Shown: piece by piece, positions 61,322 to 64,000 of the stretch | How positions within the stretch are numbered: position 1 is the first letter of the stretch | Layout: each line of letters begins with the position of its first letter | From: JANQPX01 sp050633905 | Lineage (GTDB): Bacteria; Pseudomonadota; Alphaproteobacteria; Geminicoccales; Geminicoccaceae | DNA: 64,000 bases | Direction: 5' to 3' | Assembly (NCBI GenBank): GCA_050633905.1 | Contig: JBOEHJ010000052.1 | Location: 1-64,000 of the forward strand | Program-made: the position numbers and the translations under genes | The notes under the pieces: model-generated | The model's input: the letters and a program-made list of their open reading frames with translations, nothing else | What the model was told of the DNA's origin: nothing | Database searches by the model: none

Positions 61322-63427
61322 ATGCGCAAGACCGACGCCCAGCGACATCGTGAAACAGCGGCGCAAATCGCCCACGACCGGCAGCATCCCGTCCACGTCG
61401 CCAACGGCGAAGAACGCGCTTACCGCGACTCCAAGTCGTTCATGAGCTTCACCAAAGGCCTACCCCACGATCCGGCAACTGGCCTGGTGAAAGACGACCT
61501 CGACCCCGTCCGCCTGCGCACCGCGATCGATTCGGGTTATGCTCAGGAGTTCGATTTGAATGTCCCGCTAGGCGATCGGGATCCAGCAGATGACGACAAA
61601 CTGAAATGGCGGCATTTCAACATGGTCGATCCAACCAGCAAGCGGATCGATCTCGCGATAGAGCCCGACGGCAACCAGCATCGCCGTTGGGAGGCCCCGA
61701 CCGCTGGCTTTGTCTATGATTTAGAGGGGCCCGATTGCCAAGCCGTCACCATGCCGCCCGCACCGCCGATCGTTGTGGAGAATGTTCCTCTTCACGATCA
61801 CGAGCATGACCATAAGAAGCCAACCCACACTATCGTTGCCAATCCTGAGCTCGTCGCAGAAATGGCCGAGGTCTACTGGCTAGCCTGGCTGCGCGATGTG
61901 CCCTTTGAAGCCTTCGACGAGAAGTCGGTCAGCGACCGCACTACGGTTGGCAGCAAAGTCAACAAAGCTGTCAAACATTTAAGAGAGCTCGATTTCTACA
62001 AGGAAAATGGCCCACACCACCCACGACGGCGCTTTGCCAAGAAGGACGAAAAGCTCTCGCGGCAAAACATCTTCCGCGGCCATACTCCAGGCGACCGCAA
62101 AGGCCCCTATCTCAGCCAGTTTATGCTGATGGGCAGCGAACATCTCGGCAAGCGTTACAATACCGCCAACGGCTTTCTACAATATGGTTCGATCACCATC
62201 GACATGCGCGTGCGCACCGCGACGCCTGAGCGGGATTACATGACCCGTTGGAATGAATGGATCGACGTACAAAATGGCGCGAATGTTCGGGATCTCACAC
62301 AAGAATATGTTGGCCCCCCGGCTGCAGGAGACCCAGATCAACAATTCCGTTTCATCACGACGCCCCGCGATCTTGCTACTTACGTCCATTTCGACGCCCT
62401 CTATGAGGCTTATCTCAATGCCTGCCTCTGGCTTTTGAATGTCGGCGCCCCCGTCGACCCCAACTTTCGCCATCTGCTTGCCAAAACACGCCACACAGAA
62501 GGGTTTGCCCTCTTCGGCGGTCCACAGATCCTCTCTCTCATGACCGAAGTCGCGACCCGTGGGTTGAAGGCCGTACGCTTCCAGAAATTCAATTCGCATA
62601 TGCGCCTTCGCCCGGAAGCGCTTGCCGGTCTGATCGCCGCACGCAGCGAAAACGCGCTGCCGAGCGGCGATGCCAACGATCATGTCGGCTTGCTTTGGGA
62701 AAAGCTTGATACGACGCTCGGCGGCAGCAATCTGATCGATCTCATCAAAACTCTCGTTCAACAGCAGAACCAGGCGCGTCCGACAAGCTACACCGCCCCG
62801 CAACCGGACATCGCGGGAATCGACAACTTGCCTCTACTGCCGATGGCTTTCCCCGAGGGTTCGCCCATGCATCCCGCCTACGGCGCCGGTCACGCTACGG
62901 TCGCAGGCGCTTGTGTCACCATACTGAAAGCGTTCTTCGACGAGGATGCCTGCCTTGCACGAGTCAACAGGCCCGCAGGCGATGGTGCGGTCAATGTCGT
63001 CACGGCGAGCGAGATCACCAGCAGCGGCGGTGGGTACTCACCGGTTGCCTTCGTGCCGGACAGCGTCGGGGCGTCCCTCGACGACAAGGGCAATATGTTT
63101 GGCTTCCTTCGCCTCGGCGACGAGCTCAATAAGCTTGCCGCCAACATCTCCATCGGCCGCAACATGGCGGGCGTTCATTACTACAGCGACTATATCGACA
63201 GCCTGCGCATGGGCGAGGAGATCGCCATCGGCATCCTTCAGGAGCAATCGATCATGTACCCGAAGGATCCGTTCAACGTATCCCTGACCACCTTCGACGG
63301 TCATCGGGTCGTGATCGGGAATGGCGAAATCCAGGTGGTCGAAAAGCCGAAGCATCATGGCGATGGCCACCATGCCGAACCCCTCGTTGCCAACCTGCCC
63401 TATCAGCAGCCGATGGCAGCGTCCTGA
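61322..63427 (+). CDS. Vanadium-dependent haloperoxidase
   Basis: A roughly 701-residue enzyme of the PAP2/haloperoxidase superfamily that uses vanadate and peroxide to oxidise halides. Vanadate-binding motifs: a Lys in KFNSHMRLRPE, YGAGHATVAG for the GH pair, and IGRNMAGVHYYSD for Arg and the catalytic His. SFTKGLPHDPATGLV near residue 45 is typical of bromoperoxidase-type bacterial members. ATG at 61322 is preferred (MRKTDAQRH); 61262 and 61253 are alternatives. No signal peptide is clear. Substrate halide unknown. Confidence 0.9.
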   Translation: MRKTDAQRHRETAAQIAHDRQHPVHVANGEERAYRDSKSFMSFTKGLPHDPATGLVKDDLDPVRLRTAIDSGYAQEFDLNVPLGDRDPADDDKLKWRHFNMVDPTSKRIDLAIEPDGNQHRRWEAPTAGFVYDLEGPDCQAVTMPPAPPIVVENVPLHDHEHDHKKPTHTIVANPELVAEMAEVYWLAWLRDVPFEAFDEKSVSDRTTVGSKVNKAVKHLRELDFYKENGPHHPRRRFAKKDEKLSRQNIFRGHTPGDRKGPYLSQFMLMGSEHLGKRYNTANGFLQYGSITIDMRVRTATPERDYMTRWNEWIDVQNGANVRDLTQEYVGPPAAGDPDQQFRFITTPRDLATYVHFDALYEAYLNACLWLLNVGAPVDPNFRHLLAKTRHTEGFALFGGPQILSLMTEVATRGLKAVRFQKFNSHMRLRPEALAGLIAARSENALPSGDANDHVGLLWEKLDTTLGGSNLIDLIKTLVQQQNQARPTSYTAPQPDIAGIDNLPLLPMAFPEGSPMHPAYGAGHATVAGACVTILKAFFDEDACLARVNRPAGDGAVNVVTASEITSSGGGYSPVAFVPDSVGASLDDKGNMFGFLRLGDELNKLAANISIGRNMAGVHYYSDYIDSLRMGEEIAIGILQEQSIMYPKDPFNVSLTTFDGHRVVIGNGEIQVVEKPKHHGDGHHAEPLVANLPYQQPMAAS

Positions 63428-63456
63428 TCCTGTCGTCACCCGACAACAGCCTTCAA

Positions 63457-63490
63457 ACGTCCGTCGCTGAAAAGCGGCGGGCGTTTTTTT
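63457..63490 (+). terminator. Intrinsic terminator after the haloperoxidase gene
   Basis: A 12-bp stem (63457-63468 with 63473-63484) with a GAAA tetraloop and two G:U pairs, followed by seven T at 63484-63490, 30 bases after the stop codon. Confidence 0.9.
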
Positions 63491-63855
63491 ATGGAGCACC
63501 AGCGAGGACAAGCCTCGCACCGGCTGGCGCATTTTTTTAGCGGTCGTGATCGTCAATAGGCGATTTAGCTAGATACGCTGATGCAACAGGCGATCGACGT
63601 TGGCATTGCCCCCAAGGGGCTTGAGAAAACTGTGCTTTCTGGACACTTTGCTCCAGCATCGGATCGGGCATACGGCACCTGATGAAACGGCGGAAAAACC
63701 GCACCTCACCTGCCTAAGATCTAGGCATCGTGCTCACAGATTCGCGATGTTGCGTCACAGACAACAACCTAAACGTTGCCCCGTCCAAGCAATTGCTATA
63801 ACTGCGCTATTGAGGCATGTCATCCTGATGTTGTCGTCCTTCTCAAGGTATCTCT
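63491..63855. other. Intergenic region before pyruvate kinase
   Basis: No credible gene. It should hold the pyk promoter. No repeat from the R1 or R2 families was found here. Confidence 0.5.
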
Positions 63856-64000
63856 ATGCGCCAAAGGCGTTCCGCAAAAATCCTGGCGACCCTCGGCCCG
63901 TCGAGTTCGACGGCAGAGCAGATCAAAGCGCTGTTTGACGCCGGCGTCGACGCATTCCGCTTCAATTTTTCCCATGGCACCCATGAAGACCATCGAGAGC
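63856..64000 (+). CDS. pyk: Pyruvate kinase, N-terminal part
   Basis: The gene starts at ATG 63856 and runs off the right edge after 48 codons. RSAKILATLGPSS and FRFNFSHGTHEDH are the well-known start of pyruvate kinase (the Asn-Phe-Ser-His-Gly segment binds ADP and phosphoenolpyruvate metal ions). It makes pyruvate and ATP in glycolysis. No ribosome-binding site of note; the terminator at 63457-63490 isolates it from the upstream gene. Confidence 0.93.
   Translation, partial: MRQRRSAKILATLGPSSSTAEQIKALFDAGVDAFRFNFSHGTHEDHRE

Noticed and set aside
1..64000. tRNA, rRNA, CRISPR, prophage or insertion sequence
   Set aside because: No tRNA T-arm with cloverleaf, no regular direct repeats with spacers, and no transposase or integrase frame was found.

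Overview
The window looks like a piece of an alphaproteobacterial chromosome, possibly Rhodospirillales or Kiloniellales-like, with fairly high G+C judged by eye. The reasons are conserved gene orders known from that class (proA-nadD-rsfS-rlmH on the plus strand; mutT, argJ and a parvulin-type isomerase diverging from secA), a phasin, MeaB, a UbiK/BMFP protein and a FadL porin. Genus and species cannot be named from the sequence. It is a draft assembly: two N pairs (54079-54080 and 55660-55661) mark joins, and the first falls inside a stomatin/SPFH gene.

Layout. 1-3.1 kb: end of a surface-sugar cluster (SAF-domain protein end, RmlC, an SDR epimerase, RmlA). 3.2-8.9 kb: RNase HII, small lipoprotein, methyltransferase, DUF4332 protein, FadL porin, DsbA-like isomerase. 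9.1-14.7 kb: minus-strand nickel-pincer-cofactor genes larC, larE and larB with an enolase-superfamily enzyme and a 3-hydroxyisobutyrate-dehydrogenase-like enzyme; no larA is present. 14.9-20.9 kb: GST-like protein, agmatinase-like ureohydrolase, GMC oxidoreductase, MeaB. 21-24 kb: phasin, TetR, ProC, YbjN, UbiK. 24.2-27.3 kb: proA, nadD, rsfS, rlmH. 28-32 kb: patatin phospholipase and an outer-membrane protein. 32.3-35.4 kb: thiamine salvage operon thiM-thiE-thiD-tenA behind a TPP riboswitch. 35.5-40 kb: orphan TRAP binding protein, Cys-Asn-Pro repeat lipoprotein, dehydrogenase, RraA-like protein, diaminopropionate ammonia-lyase. 40-46.2 kb: RluB-type synthase, PuuD-type hydrolase with an apparent CTG start, DUF599 protein, and a fusion of endonuclease Q with a UvrD helicase. 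46.2-54.5 kb: GFA pseudogene, mutT, argJ, isomerase, secA, NfeD protease, slipin. 54.7-63.4 kb: lipoproteins, two SDRs, small ATPase, HDAC-like hydrolase, vanadium haloperoxidase. The window ends in the start of pyruvate kinase.

The points that stand out most are: (a) a dispersed intergenic element (R1, nine copies) with a short GTGGC-NYG-GCCAC hairpin, of which seven copies begin exactly at the TAG stop codon of the preceding gene; (b) a second intergenic element (R2, three copies) carrying a TTAA-N7-TTAG motif that resembles a CtrA box; (c) the EndoQ-UvrD fusion; (d) the lar cluster without larA; and (e) two genes with non-standard starts or in-frame stops that simple gene finding truncates.
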